Shown here: in pieces, positions 1 to 18,346 of the stretch
Layout of the letters: each line of letters opens with the position of its first letter
Position numbering within the stretch: the stretch's first letter is position 1
Origin: Lingula anatina
Taxonomy: Eukaryota; Brachiopoda; Lingulata; Lingulida; Lingulidae
Reading direction: 5' to 3'
DNA length: 64,000 nucleotides
Assembly: GCF_001039355.2 (NCBI RefSeq)
Contig: NW_019775790.1
Coordinates: forward strand, 1-64,000
Notes under the pieces: model-generated
The model's input: the letters and a program-made list of their open reading frames with translations, nothing else
What the model was told of the DNA's origin: nothing
The model's database searches: none
Made by a program: the position numbers and the translations under genes

Positions 1-1
1 C

Positions 2-595
2 AGACCAGGTAGTGCCACCAGTACAAGTAGTCAGTATTCATCTGCTTCCGCTTCATCAGCCCAGACTGTGATACATAGACCTCCTAGTATTCTAGAGGGG
101 CAAGAGGAAAGTAACAATAGTAGAGACTCCTTGCCTAGTACTGCTGGGACATACACACAGAACAGCTCCTTTGAGCGCTATCCTTCTCCCAGAGGGAGTA
201 CTTCAACTCCTCCTCAGTATAACACTGGTAAAATGGACTATAATTCATGGAGACAGCATGAACCACAGGGTAATGAGAGGTTGTCCAATGCAAACCACAT
301 GGCAGTGAGTCCTAAAAATGTCCAATCATGGCAAGGGTATCGGCAGTCGCCAAATCAAACGCCAAATCACACCAGGTCAGAGTATGCAGAGGAATATGAA
401 TTGAGTTACATACAGTCCACCACACAAAGACCTGACTATAGTGACACTGATGAAAGTGTGTCCAGTCAGGGGTCAAGACCAACTATGCCAGCTTTCTTGC
501 AAGGAAAATCTAACGGCAATGTTCAGATGTATTACATAGACAGTGATCGACAGCCGGTTAAGAAGACTCGTGTACTGCAGTCGTCAAAATGCTAA
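2..595 (+). CDS. C-terminal exon of an unidentified serine-rich protein (5' part outside the window)
   Basis: The frame is open from base 2 and ends at TAA 593-595, giving about 197 residues. The protein is rich in Ser, Thr, Gln, Asn and Pro, with few hydrophobic stretches, no membrane segment and no domain I recognise, so it is probably a disordered tail. Acidic and tyrosine-containing patches (EYAEEYELSYIQ, DYSDTDESVSSQ) precede a basic C-terminal end (KKTRVLQSSKC). No ATG is needed because the exon continues from upstream; the codon at 68 is GTG inside the frame, not a start. Sustained openness and AT-rich non-coding sequence after the stop support it as a real last exon. The family cannot be named from this piece alone. 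Confidence 0.62.
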   Translation, partial: RPGSATSTSSQYSSASASSAQTVIHRPPSILEGQEESNNSRDSLPSTAGTYTQNSSFERYPSPRGSTSTPPQYNTGKMDYNSWRQHEPQGNERLSNANHMAVSPKNVQSWQGYRQSPNQTPNHTRSEYAEEYELSYIQSTTQRPDYSDTDESVSSQGSRPTMPAFLQGKSNGNVQMYYIDSDRQPVKKTRVLQSSKC

Positions 596-3447
596 AAGGT
601 GTAGTTCAGAAGTACACATTGAAACACTGATTTGATTATTAGAGTCAGTTAAATATTTTGGACAGGCATATCTAGCTAACAAAATATATAACCAAAAACT
701 GCACTGAGCAAAGAAAGAAAGTTATCATGAACGTTATAAACGGTCACCTTCACATATTATGCAGGCACATTTCTTGCATTTTATTCATACAGGTTCACTT
801 TAGAACTATTTGTATTTTCAAACAAAGTCACAAATCAAAGTGTACTCAAATTTAAAAAAAACTGTACATATCAAGGGAAAGATGTAGGAACTGGATCCAG
901 TAATGAACTTAAGTTTACACAAAAGTGGCACATATATTACTAAAGTATTTTTGTGTTTAAACTCTCCATTCCCAGGATGTATTTGGGAGCAGAACTGAAA
1001 ATTGTTTATTTGGAGAAATTTGTCTTAATCTGAGAACCAAGTACATGCTTCCAAAGTCCGTCCAAAAAAAAAAGTGCTGTTATAAACAGCGTGTGAAGCT
1101 TTGAGAGATGTTATTTATTCTCTCAAGGTTTATCCACACTCAAAAGGCTGTGTGATATTTTATTTTAGCTGCAGAAATCTCAGTATTTTAAAGGTGGTGA
1201 ATCGCCTGTGTTTTGGTTGTGATAAAAAGACTGAGAAAAGCACCACAGATTGGATTGAATCCACAAGGTTGTTCATGTATAAGTGTACATTTTTACAAGT
1301 TAATTTATATAATGCATTAGAAATGATTTTAGATATGCATACCAAGCACAATTTGTTGTTGTCAGGGTAAAGATCCCCACAGAGATTAGTTCATGAGTAT
1401 GTTGACTTTGCAATAAAGAAAGTATGGCAGATTTTAGAAAAACAAGTTCAGTAGCAATATTTATGGCAGTAACAATTGCAAAACTGCAAGATTGTTTAAT
1501 TAAGTACAAATATGAAAAATGTTATCTGTTTGACTGCTGTGTAGAGGTTCCCTAGATTATTTATAAAATTATTTCTAGTCCCAGGGTTGTGTGGAAAAAA
1601 CTCAAAATGTTTGGGTTGGTAGTTTATATTCTTTTGTAAAGGTTGTGTCATTGTATCTACTTATTTGTAGGTTTTAAAAGTTTTTCACGTGACTGAAATC
1701 TTGTAAATATTGTATAAACGTATCTGTACAATGGAAAAAAAAGTATGCAAAGTATGAACATTCAAACATATACCATTCAAATGTAATATATTCATATATT
1801 TTGCAGAAGGGCAAATAAATATAAATATACAAATGCAAATATTACATTGTTTCAGTTTATTGATTATTACGGACATTGAATCACACTTCACTGATATGAC
1901 ATTAACAATGGACGCAAGGAGTATGCTTGTGCTACTAGGTATATAACATTTACATACATTTGGATAATTTTTCTTGGAGTTTAAAGTTTGTTTGTTTTTT
2001 CACAAATTTGGATTTTCCAGAAATGACCAAACTTCCCATGGGTACAAGTGCTGTGCTAGATTAAATTTCCAATTGCCCACAATACCAGAAGTACGAAATT
2101 AAAAACTGGTAGCGATTATGCTCCTAAGCATTGTTATATTGCACAATTACTGACAAAACATTATCATAACCACAAAAGATGAAACTTCTTACTCTCAGAA
2201 CTTGAAGAAGATTCATAGGAATAAAATACTGCTTGAATTCAAAATTGGCCTGATTGCATCATTTTTCTTGAAGTTGTGTAGTTTTTTTAATGAATCTTTT
2301 TTATTTTTAATTTTAAAACGTATCTTCAAGGTGTGAGACAGTAATTCCACACTTGACTGATAAAGATGCCTGGGAAACACTAAAAAAGTCTCGGGAGATA
2401 TTTGTGGGGAAAAAAGAATACATAACATTTGTCTGTCCACTTAACAGTATTTGCTTCCTTGTTTTTTTTATGATAAGTTAACAATTTACTATTATATAGA
2501 CGTAGATATTTCACTTCTAGAGGTGCGGGCTCAGAGTTTAAAATGCATATGATCCTGAGATGGAAATGTAACAGAGTTTAAATAAATGCATGGGGAAAAA
2601 TTTAACATTGTTTGGTAAATAATTAATGAGGTACAACAACTGAATCTGAGTAAGAGTTCAATTTTAAGAGACTTTTACCATGACACACGGCTGGTTGTTG
2701 AAAAAGTCATTATTATATTAATAATTTGAAGAGATTATAATTTTAAAAACTGCCACAGAAAGATTCTTGCAATTAAAATGTCAAAAGTACAGTGAATGTA
2801 ACAATATTGTTGAAAACTTGCACCCAAAAGTATCAAACACTGCTGTGACTGTTGCACTAAAATTACATTCAAATTCCATGGCATTATATAAAATAATACA
2901 GTTTAAAGCAGTACACCAGAAAAGTAAATCTCTTAAATAGCCCTTCGTAATCTTTGAAACACCACCTTGGCATGTATGGTCTTCTACCTCTAATCTAAAC
3001 AGACTAGAAGAACTATGCAATACAAGTTTATTCCTATCACAGTTTTGATCACCTTGCTTTTCTGACCATAAAATAACCTTATGTTAAAACAAAATTGTAC
3101 TTGACCGGGAAGAAATGCTATAGTCTATTTTACACTATTAGGACTTGGACTCTCTCCTTAGTATCCACTTAGTGCCCTCCTTACCATTTCATTAAAGGAA
3201 GTAAGGCAGTTCATCAAAGTTACAATAATAGTGATATATTTAAAAAAATAAAAACAGGATACAGAATGGATCTTGCAAGATGTTGAAATTTTGTGGAGTT
3301 AATAAATCTGGAGTTAATCTATTATTCTGAAGGAACTATTATGGTTACCACTGTACCTTTAAAATTGTCATTGAAATGTCAGCATTATGTTTGTTGTGTG
3401 GAGTCCTTTGTGTTTATGATATGTCACAGGTGATGCTTCTCTGGGAA
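596..3447. other. 3' untranslated/intergenic stretch between two convergent gene ends
   Basis: No coding exon can be supported here. The left part is probably the 3' UTR of the plus-strand gene ending at 595, with AATAAA hexamers at 1411-1416 and 1814-1819. The right part is probably the 3' UTR of the minus-strand Twinkle gene; TTTATT at 3027-3032 reads AATAAA on the minus strand, about 415 bases past its stop. The short open frames lack splice signals and recognisable protein features. Confidence 0.45.
3027..3032 (-). promoter_or_regulatory. candidate poly(A) signal of Twinkle
   Basis: TTTATT on the plus strand reads AATAAA on the minus strand, about 415 bases beyond the Twinkle stop codon. 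No nearer AATAAA was seen. Position and hexamer are the only support. Confidence 0.3.
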
Positions 3448-10532
<7,085 letters not shown>

Positions 10533-10595
10533 TGTCTTTATTATCCTTCTTGTGGTAAAAACAAATTGGAGCTTGATTTCCAATACTTACTGTTT

Positions 10596-12660
10596 CTGAA
10601 ACATAAAGTAAAGTTCAATAATGTCAACATAACCACAGCATATTCTTCTTATAAACCATAAAATATTATCCCCCTTCAAAAATGATAAATAAAAGATAAA
10701 CAAAACAAAAATAAAAAATAAATGATACTTGTATTTCTACCAACTTTATTCAAGCAAGGTATTACATGTATCTATATCCTTGGGTCAAACAAATTATGAT
10801 AAGATGCAATTACATCTTTTTCCTTTTTCAAAGGTTATTAAAAGAGCCTTATAAAGGGCAGCAAAAACTAAATACAGTTGCACATACATCCTCCAAGCGA
10901 CCCGTAAGCCTATTTATCACCGCAAACATGGCTACATATTCTCAAGTAAAATGTATGGGTAAAAGGGGTATGTCACTTCTTAAAATTGCATAGGCCATGG
11001 TGGTTCCTAATAAAGGTATTAGTAAGGATAAGAGGGTTATGGGGTCCAACAGGCTATATTTTTCTGCATGCAACAATTTTCTTTTAACCCCCCTCCTCCA
11101 AATTTCTGCATGTTTGCAGTAACCCTCCAGTAGTAACTCTGTGGCATTCGATGTCAAATTACATCTTTAAATAAGCAAGGTTGACGGAAAGTACAAAAAG
11201 AAACAATGTTTTATCAAGATCTTACTTGTTCAAATTCGCTTAAAATGAAATTTTTTCGTAAGTTTTAACCTTGGCGAAGAGTTCCACAAGCATCTTGCTC
11301 AACTTGTCACGTTTTTCGATACCCGCGATGTTTTTGTCTTTCACGCTTATCAAATGGTCCATAGGTGGCGAGAAAACAAGCGAACACCAAACCGAAGCCC
11401 TTTGTCAGATTTCAATGGCTGAGACACGTTATTTAGCACGTGGGTAATGGTTCAGAGGAGAAATAAACACATTTCGTGTTTGATAAGTTTATTAATAACA
11501 GTTTACATTATCGTTTTGTTAAAAATATTTTGAAAGTGGAGGATCCAAAATTTAATGTTAGAAAAAGTTAGGCAATATTCTGTATAGGGTCTTCAAACTT
11601 CACTTCTCAAACGGGTGATCAGACTAACATAAAGAACACAGAACAAGATACAAATATTTGTAAAAGTAAAGTAAGTATTTTATTGCGTAATTATAGTGTT
11701 TTCCTAAGAAACTTGCGTACAATTAAAAAAATTAATATATGGCAAATTGGGTAGTTAAAAAATTAAAACTGTCGATTACCCTGATAGTCATATTGTGCTC
11801 TAACAAGTGTAGGCTACCCTTAGGCCTAGTCGAACATAACATTTAACATTTATCTTAAAGCTTTTCACTTAGTCAAACATAAAATGTTATTTTGTTCAGA
11901 GTTTACTCTCTTCCAGCAATGACTTCCACCACTCTGCGTTTATGTTTAATTATTTTTCTTCCTTTTCTTTGACACCATCGTTTCATGTACGCTGTTTTAA
12001 TATGAAAACGCAAGAGCACCTAATCCAAACTGAATTTGACTAAACCTTGGATATTACATGCAAGATCCGGTGGGTCTCACTGAAAATAAATATTTACAAA
12101 CAGACGATAATCCGACTTTAGGCACCAGTTTATAAGTAAGGACTTTTTTAAATGAAAAAAGAGCGTGCAATTTCGAAGAGGCACCACTATAGGCCTATAC
12201 GAAAGGACAAAAATTCCCCGAAAATGTTCAACTCACACGTCTAAGCCCTTATTTAAAATGTCAGATTGTCTATGAAAACTTGTTATATGTAAAAATAGAT
12301 TACTTGAGTTTTGAACTCTAGAGTCCGTTTTCACACTTTTTTTCATTTTGATTATGTAGGCTACATAAAACTATTAAAATCAACAGAAAGCGCTTTCGGG
12401 TACCCTGATTAAAAATATAAACGTCTTAAAATACTCTTTCCTTCACTTCTAGTTAAAAAAATCGAATTCCAAACGGAGGATATGTAACTGACATTTTTCT
12501 TTTATACATTGACCTATTTTGGAAATAACGCATTCTAACGCCTTTAACAAACAACGCGAACCTCGCTCAGCGAGATACGCCAAACTGTTAACGACCATAT
12601 AAATAATCAATATATTGAGAAAAAATATTTAAAAATTCATATCCAGATAATGAATACATG
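10596..12660. other. 5' region of Twinkle and intergenic stretch
   Basis: On the minus strand an acceptor (TTATGTTTCAG) ends at 10596, just before the Twinkle start exon, so a non-coding first exon lies upstream. A candidate is the segment ending near 11227 (minus), where AACAA is followed by GTAAGATC. The same segment carries a 40-codon frame starting with ATG at 11362 (MDHLISVKDKNIAGIEKRDK...). Copies of the palindromic octamer TAGGCCTA or close variants occur near 11822 and 12189. No further gene is supported. Confidence 0.35.
11361..11372 (+). promoter_or_regulatory. AGGTGGCG motif, CTCF-like, at the Twinkle 5' side
   Basis: The sequence ATAGGTGGCGAG resembles the AGGTGGCG core of invertebrate CTCF sites. 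The same core occurs in reverse orientation just upstream of the MAP3K4 start (18293-18307). A short motif can recur by chance, so this is a weak call. Confidence 0.22.
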
Positions 12661-14371
12661 TTAGTATAAAAAGGCGTAATTTGTGTGCCTATACTTTTTG
12701 CCGGACTCCTTTTTAGCCAGTTCTATTCTCTTTGCTTGTAAAACCTCAGAGATCCATTCAGGATGCACCACACAAGACAGAGGCTTGCGGGGGATGGTAT
12801 TATAGAAGAAAGTGTCATAGTTCTGCATTTGTCCAGTCAGTGGATTCGGTGGGATCTCTGGTTCTGGACATTTGATGGTATAGGCCAATCTTTCTGGTAA
12901 AACCGTATTTCTGAAAAATTAAAAGGTATAAACACTGATTTGATTTGTTGCAAAGTTGCAAATGAATTGCACCTTAATTTCTATTTTGTCAGCGGATGAT
13001 GGCCAATTTTGCAAATATTAACAGCATACATGTTCATTTGTTAAATCTCCTACAACTTATTGCACCTCCACTCTCTCGGCTCTTTGAAGCTTGAAAAAAA
13101 AGCGTTGACAGTTTTATTGTAAATGTCACTTAAACACAATTAAAATACTCATTAGTTACCAGAATAAAATCACATTCGATGAAAAATAAATGTTACTCAC
13201 TTGATACCATAAGGGTCTCCCTGAACCTCCGCCCTCCAACCGTACTTCTCTATCACTTCATCGTACGACATCGACGTCGGGGTCTTTACTTCAACATGTT
13301 CTTGCGTGGTGTCTGGGGTTGGGGTCGGTGGGACAGGTTTGTGTGGCCGTCTATCACTGGGCGGCTGACTAAACCGTTCTTCTGAAAGCGCGCTCTCTGA
13401 GGGCCGAGGTCTCACAGGACCTGCAGACTTCACAGGCCTTTGTGGCGGTTTGGAGATTTCTCTACGTATTGTAGCACTTTTCACTCGGACGTTTTTCCCC
13501 GGTTGTGTGATGCTCATCTCCACGTAGGAATCGGGCGTGGGAGCCTTAGCAACGACTTTGCCAACTCGAATAGGCGTAGCTTCTGTGACCCATCCGTGTT
13601 TCTTCGGCGGCGTTGGCGCTTTTGGGCGGCCTGGCGTCAAAGACATTTGGGAGGGTGGCGCACTCTTTGCTCCCCCGCCTTGAATGCGAAGGTAGTGTTC
13701 TACAATGGCCTGGTTAGACACGGGGGTTCTTGGCGTAGATGAGACGTGGGACGCCGGGCGTTGCAACATGGCCTCGTGTTTAATGCGGATAGGCGTGGGA
13801 GGCTGTGGGGGTGTAACACCTCTGGTGCCATGGTTGGCCTGACTTCTCCAGTGGCGGTACAACACCTCTTTTTCTGTAAAAAGACGACGATATGCTTAAT
13901 CCTGCATTGAGGTACCGATACTTAAGTTAAAATGAAACCATATAGATAACTTAAACACGTAAAAAACGTCACATTTGATCCATGTACGTGGGTGTTATGC
14001 GTTATGTATTATTGTCACTCTTTTTTTTTGATAATATCAAAAACACAAGGAATGCGAGAGGCAAAATATGGTCTATGGTCGCACAGAAAAACAAAAAAAA
14101 AAAAGACACTGACATATTATAGTATATTTCTTTATCCTCTTATATACTTATACAGCATATATCTAGTTGCACTGAACGACGAAATAAAAAAGCAGGCCTT
14201 CATAATTATGTATTCAGCACACAGACCATCTGTCACATAAGCCTGTTTATCACCGCAAATTTTTCACAAACACATACCGTATTTTAATTTCCCTCTTGGA
14301 AATTGCTTAGCTAAGGGGTTGTCGTATGTGTTGTAAGCAGCCGGATACCATCCATATACCTTTTCGCGCAT
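12661..14371 (-). CDS. uncharacterised proline-rich protein, three coding exons
   Basis: Exons in transcript order are 14371-14278, 13873-13201 and 12910-12661. They join in frame (GT donors, AG acceptors, phases 1 and 2) to about 338 codons ending at TAA 12661-12663. The N-terminal part is aromatic and basic (MREKVYGWYPAAYNTYD, FPRGKLKYG). The large middle exon is rich in Pro, Arg, Ser and Thr with repeated basic-proline motifs such as TPPKKHG and KPVPPTPTPD, probably disordered. The C-terminal exon is a compact conserved-looking block (IKCPEPEIPPNPLTGQ, VVHPEWISEVLQAKR) ending KYRHTNYAFLY. No signal peptide or membrane segment is seen. The middle exon is clearly more GC-rich than its surroundings, as expected for coding sequence. 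I do not recognise the family; small ciliary or sperm microtubule-associated proteins often look like this, but that is a guess. The ATG could lie further upstream, since the frame stays open. Confidence 0.68.
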
Positions 14372-15729
14372 GGTGTCGCGTTGGTTTTGTGCGGTAACAC
14401 TTGAAAAACGGCGTCGCCGACAACCACCACGCAACGGTGCACACCTAAAAGGTAAGGAAAATGACATAAAATAACAATAGAAATAATCAGAGAAAAACTC
14501 ACCTGAAATAGAATCATATGTCACAAACCCATACAAGTTGATCTAAAATACTGCTAACAATGGCTGCAGATTACCTCGGTGCAAGTCGAAAAGGTGACAG
14601 GTTTACAACCCGGTGAAATTAATTAAAATAGTTTTAGCTGTAAAGTAGTTGTAGAGGCTTAGTGGCCAGAATCTGATAATGTCTACAGCCCAACATATTT
14701 CACTACGATCGCAGTCTCCAACGCCCTGAAGTGGAAAGTAGGAGTAGGATTTATACAGATTACCACAGTCACACAGACCAGCCTTGCAGAGAGATTTACT
14801 CTGGGATTATACCTGCACATTTACACAATACAATGAATGTATTCACTCGTTTCCATGGAATCGCGACATTAATATGATACTTGATCCCACAGCAATAGTG
14901 ATGATAGCGGATTCAAGTCGAACAACGGAAATTATAGCGCTATCTGTAAGTTCTAGGTTTAATGGAGTAAATAGCAGGCAAAACGATATGCGAATAAAAA
15001 ATCAATTACGGAAGAGTAAATTCGTGTCTGACTGAGAAGCTACAATAAGTATAAATGTCAATATTAACATTCTAGTCAACTATTGAATGTTCGTAATTTC
15101 CCGTACAATGGACACTGTAAGAGGGTCTTGTTAAAGGCGTTGAGAGGAGACGCGTGAGGTGAAGACTTTTGAATACAACATATTTGTTGTTTTTGACATA
15201 CATATTTACCCTACTAAAATGAATAGATGTAGAAAAAAGAAACGGATGACTGAAAGAGAACGAGAGAGAGAGAGAAAAGACATGAGTCATCAACCTCCCA
15301 ATCCCGTCAAAAAAATATAGAGGACAACGACGACGACAACGACCACAACAACAACAAATAATAATAATAGTTATAGCAATGATAGGTATAAGCTCTCCTC
15401 AAAAAATCTTGGTCATCCTGTTGATACTGATATTGTTCATTTTTAGGGAAAAACTCCTAGCGAATGTGTTAACCGTGACCTCGCGTGTTTCATATTACAA
15501 TATCAGATATACACTGTTATATGTCTTGTATTATCTGCCGTAAGTAGGCGTTTGGTAACGTCTTAGACAAGGATGTGTATAGAGACGCGACCCAGACTCG
15601 TGATAAATGGGCTATGTCGCGAAGCAAATTTCGATAAGATGTTTAGATGACAGCAGCGTTACTGGGTTGTCAGGTTATGTCATAGATGGAGTTTTCTGTC
15701 CCAAGTCCAGAAAACGAGGAGTGGAGTCA

Positions 15730-15890
15730 GGCCCGCAGCCAGCAAATTCAAAAGGGTGGTCCTTTTTCTGAAAAATTGGACCTTTTACCATGAAACCTTC
15801 GTGTACCTAGATAAAATTTTAACCAGACAGACATTTTCTCGGCAAAAAAAAAGGGGGGGGGGGTCTTTCGAACCACCCTGGCTACGGGCC
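15730..15890. mobile_element. small inverted-repeat element (MITE-like), copy 2
   Basis: The segment begins GGCCCGCAGCCAG and ends CTGGCTACGGGCC, an inverted terminal pair differing at one position over 13 bases. The interior is collinear with the copy at 9028-9195: a GGTCC and TTTTTCTGAAAAA stretch, TTGGACCTTTTAC, a purine run ending in G12, TTCGAACC. Two copies in one window suggest a common family in this genome. No transposase is encoded. Confidence 0.72.
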
Positions 15891-17126
15891 TCGAGTACTA
15901 CTGACAGAAAACTCGAGTTGTCCATTTTAAAGGAATAATGTGACAGGGATGACTCCGTCTCCATCTGTGGGGTGGAGTCTTTATGAAGCTTTGGGTTTGA
16001 TAGTTTGGAACACGAGGATATTACCAGAAAAGTATGGGGTGGGGGAAGGGTTGCTGTCACCCTTTAGCAGAAAATTCAGTGAACAAATCTGCCCAGATAC
16101 AGCGGCATGTACCGAACCATGTCAATATGTTCAAATACATTCTCTAAGAAACGAAATGTCATTTCACAATTATTCTCCTGAAGTAGAAATATTGCCCCTT
16201 TGGGATATTACTGAAATGGAGACAAATGCACTTTTAATAACAAATGGGTTCACATAGGTCTAGCCTTGATTCCGGAATTTCGTGACTTAAAAGTACTATG
16301 AAAAAGTATACTGGTTACACATTTTTGTCTCACTACACTGGACGACCGGCGTGTACAAATCGGGCTTTTTAGCTTACAGCATGTTAACAAGTTTCATTCA
16401 TTACCTAAATGCCTTCCAGCGGCGTCGAACTGATGCCTTAAGAGGACAGCCTTGTCATTTTAGCTTTTCAGTGCTAAATTTATTTAAAACGTCTCAGTTA
16501 GAAGTTTTTTTTATAAAATACTCCTGTGGCACGAAGGACGGGTTGGTTAACTACATCACAATAATGCCTGTGTTTCAGCGATACACGTTACAGACCTTGG
16601 AGAATAACTTTGTAAAACAGTGGTTCGAAGTTACCTCGTTTAACCCCGAGTTTGATAACTTTCCAAGGTTTTTAATCCATCACTTACCGGTTCAAAAGTA
16701 ATTAATCAATTATCTCGCTTCTGTCTTGGCCTTGTCGACGCTTCCATAGGTATTTCTGTCCACTCTCAGTAGTCGCCGATATTCTTCCTCAATCGATTCG
16801 ATCCACGCGATAAAGTTTACAATGGGTGCCTATTTAGTCCCACTGAATAGAGGTAAAGTTTATCGGTCTCCATGGACGCGGGCAGCGCATTTGTTATTTT
16901 AATGTAGGACACACAAATGTGGCTTAAATACCCACAATGCTGTGCGTGTCAAGTTTGTTTTGGTATTTCGGGATAACCTGTGACTTGCGTTTTCAGTGAA
17001 GGTTCTCCGAATGAGTCATTTATAAGTTTTGTTTTTTATTAGTTTCAAAATATTTTGATTTCTGTTGAAAAAAAATTAAATGCGGGATATTTTAACAATA
17101 ACCAGTCAAAACAAAACACTTATGGA

Positions 17127-17213
17127 TAGGCCTACATGCCTTTTTTTATTCACTAGTAAATATACCTGCAGGCCTACATGTAGGCCTACATGTCACAGTA
17201 AGCAGTAGGCCTA
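17127..17213. repeat. cluster of TAGGCCTA(CATG) palindromic motifs
   Basis: TAGGCCTACATG occurs at 17127-17138 and 17181-17192, with AGGCCTACATG at 17170-17180 and TAGGCCTA at 17206-17213. The adjacent pair forms the palindrome-like unit AGGCCTACATGTAGGCCTA. Related octamers occur near 11822 and 12189. It may be a tandem simple repeat or a binding-site cluster; the sequence alone cannot decide. Confidence 0.5.
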
Positions 17214-17700
17214 TTGTGAAAAACAACAGCGAAATCAAAAATGAAAACCGGCAAACCTTGAGTTTTTTCAGCCAAGTTTTATTTCAAAACATTTGAATAT
17301 TAAAAGGAATCTAGAAATAAACGTTAGTCTATGATGTAGTAAAAAAAAAAAAAAAAAACACGAGGGGTGGAATCAATAATCGAGATGGTTTTTAATGCTT
17401 CTCTCGCCAAATACGCGGTCGTGCAAATCCACAGTGTACTTTCCAATTTTTTAATCTTTAACACGACACATAGGCTCTGTTCTCACAACTTTTAGATCGA
17501 TCTATCACCGCGGGGAGTCTCACTAGATTACTGTCAGATAATCCCCCTTAAGTGTCCGTCCCCGCCTACTACAAGCTTTAAGGGGTAATTAACTTTCGTG
17601 TCCGCCCGGCTGACAGCTATTTAGCGTGAACCCCCAGGGAGTTAGGTCGATCTAAAGTAGGTCGATCTAATCTATGAGAATGGGGTGATAGATACACATG

Positions 17701-18045
17701 TTAAAGGGATAATAACTCTTCGTATGAGATCTATATTTCACAATAAAAACATTGTGAATAACTCATAGAAATATAATATATTCTGTTTTACCACAAAAAC
17801 GGCAGTTATAGCTATTATTCTGATATCTGAGCTTGTCTTTAGACCTCGTGACCTCCACTGATGGCTGTACTCTGTTAAAATCTCTTAAGAGATTTTAACA
17901 AAAAACCAAACTTTTTCGAAAAAAAACAGGGACTAACTTTGAATGTAAAAATGAATTCATTAACCATTGGTAAGTATGGGAAAATTGTTGTTTACTCCAG
18001 GAAAATTAATTTTTTGGCCGAAACGAAGAGTTATTATCCCTTTAA
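17701..18045. mobile_element. 345-bp MITE with perfect terminal inverted repeats and TTAA ends
   Basis: TTAAAGGGATAATAACTCTT begins at 17701, and its exact reverse complement closes the element at 18045; the identity extends over 23 bases including the outer TTAA on both sides. TTAA is the target-site duplication of piggyBac-type transposons, so the unit is best read as a 337-bp non-autonomous element (17705-18041) flanked by TTAA. A perfect 26-bp palindrome centred on CTTAAG lies inside (17874-17899). No open frame of note is present. It lies about 280 bases upstream of the MAP3K4 start codon. Confidence 0.8.
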
Positions 18046-18292
18046 ATACAATGAGGGCTGAGATCTTTTCGGGCGGGGGGGAAGGGGGTTGTTGTTATAC
18101 TGAGTAGCATTGTTTAAACAGTTTAAACGCAACAGCAGTAACCACATAACTTTATCTAAGCCATGTAAGCTGTTATTTTCTTTTTAAGACGATAAAACAA
18201 ACTTATTATTCCATCATTTTGTGGCTGATCTGGCGCTTGTTTTAAAAATATTTATAACGTAGTACTGATAAAATAGGTGTCTCATCTTGGAT

Positions 18293-18307
18293 TAGCGCCA
18301 CCTATAG
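18293..18307 (-). promoter_or_regulatory. CTCF-like AGGTGGCGCTA motif just upstream of MAP3K4
   Basis: Read on the minus strand the sequence is CTATAGGTGGCGCTA, which contains AGGTGGCGCT, the core of the invertebrate CTCF consensus as I know it. It lies 23 bases upstream of the MAP3K4 start codon. A related site sits at the Twinkle 5' region. Only motif similarity supports it. Confidence 0.28.
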
Positions 18308-18316
18308 CGTATCAAA

Positions 18317-18346
18317 ATGTGCATTGAAGATGGAAGATCAAGATGA
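18317..18346 (+). CDS. nine-codon upstream ORF overlapping the MAP3K4 start
   Basis: An ATG at 18317 opens a nine-codon frame ending at TGA 18344-18346. It is shifted by one base relative to the MAP3K4 ATG at 18330 and overlaps it by 17 bases. If the transcript includes both, ribosomes starting at the first ATG would bypass the main one, so it could lower translation. The transcription start is unknown. Confidence 0.3.
   Translation: MCIEDGRSR

Larger units (their letters stand above)
14372..18329. other. gene-poor intergenic region
   Basis: This stretch separates the minus-strand gene ending its 5' side near 14371-14460 from the plus-strand MAP3K4 start. It holds simple repeats (GA-rich at about 15258-15280, a GAC/AAC/AAT triplet region at about 15325-15375), two MITE-like elements (15730-15890 and 17701-18045), a cluster of TAGGCCTA palindromes (17127-17213) and several oligo-A runs. 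Open frames of 60-116 codons (for example 15940-16257 and 16351-16701) have no recognisable motif or splice context. Confidence 0.5.

Noticed and set aside
10942-11157. 71-codon minus-strand frame upstream of Twinkle
   Set aside because: No start-site or splice evidence and no recognisable domain.
16351-16701. 116-codon plus-strand open frame
   Set aside because: No recognisable motif, no splice or promoter context and no neighbouring exon; length is within what AT-rich intergenic DNA can give.
17475-17700. GATCGATCTA-type inverted sequences suggesting another terminal repeat pair
   Set aside because: The arms are short and imperfect, and no consistent ends or target duplication could be drawn.
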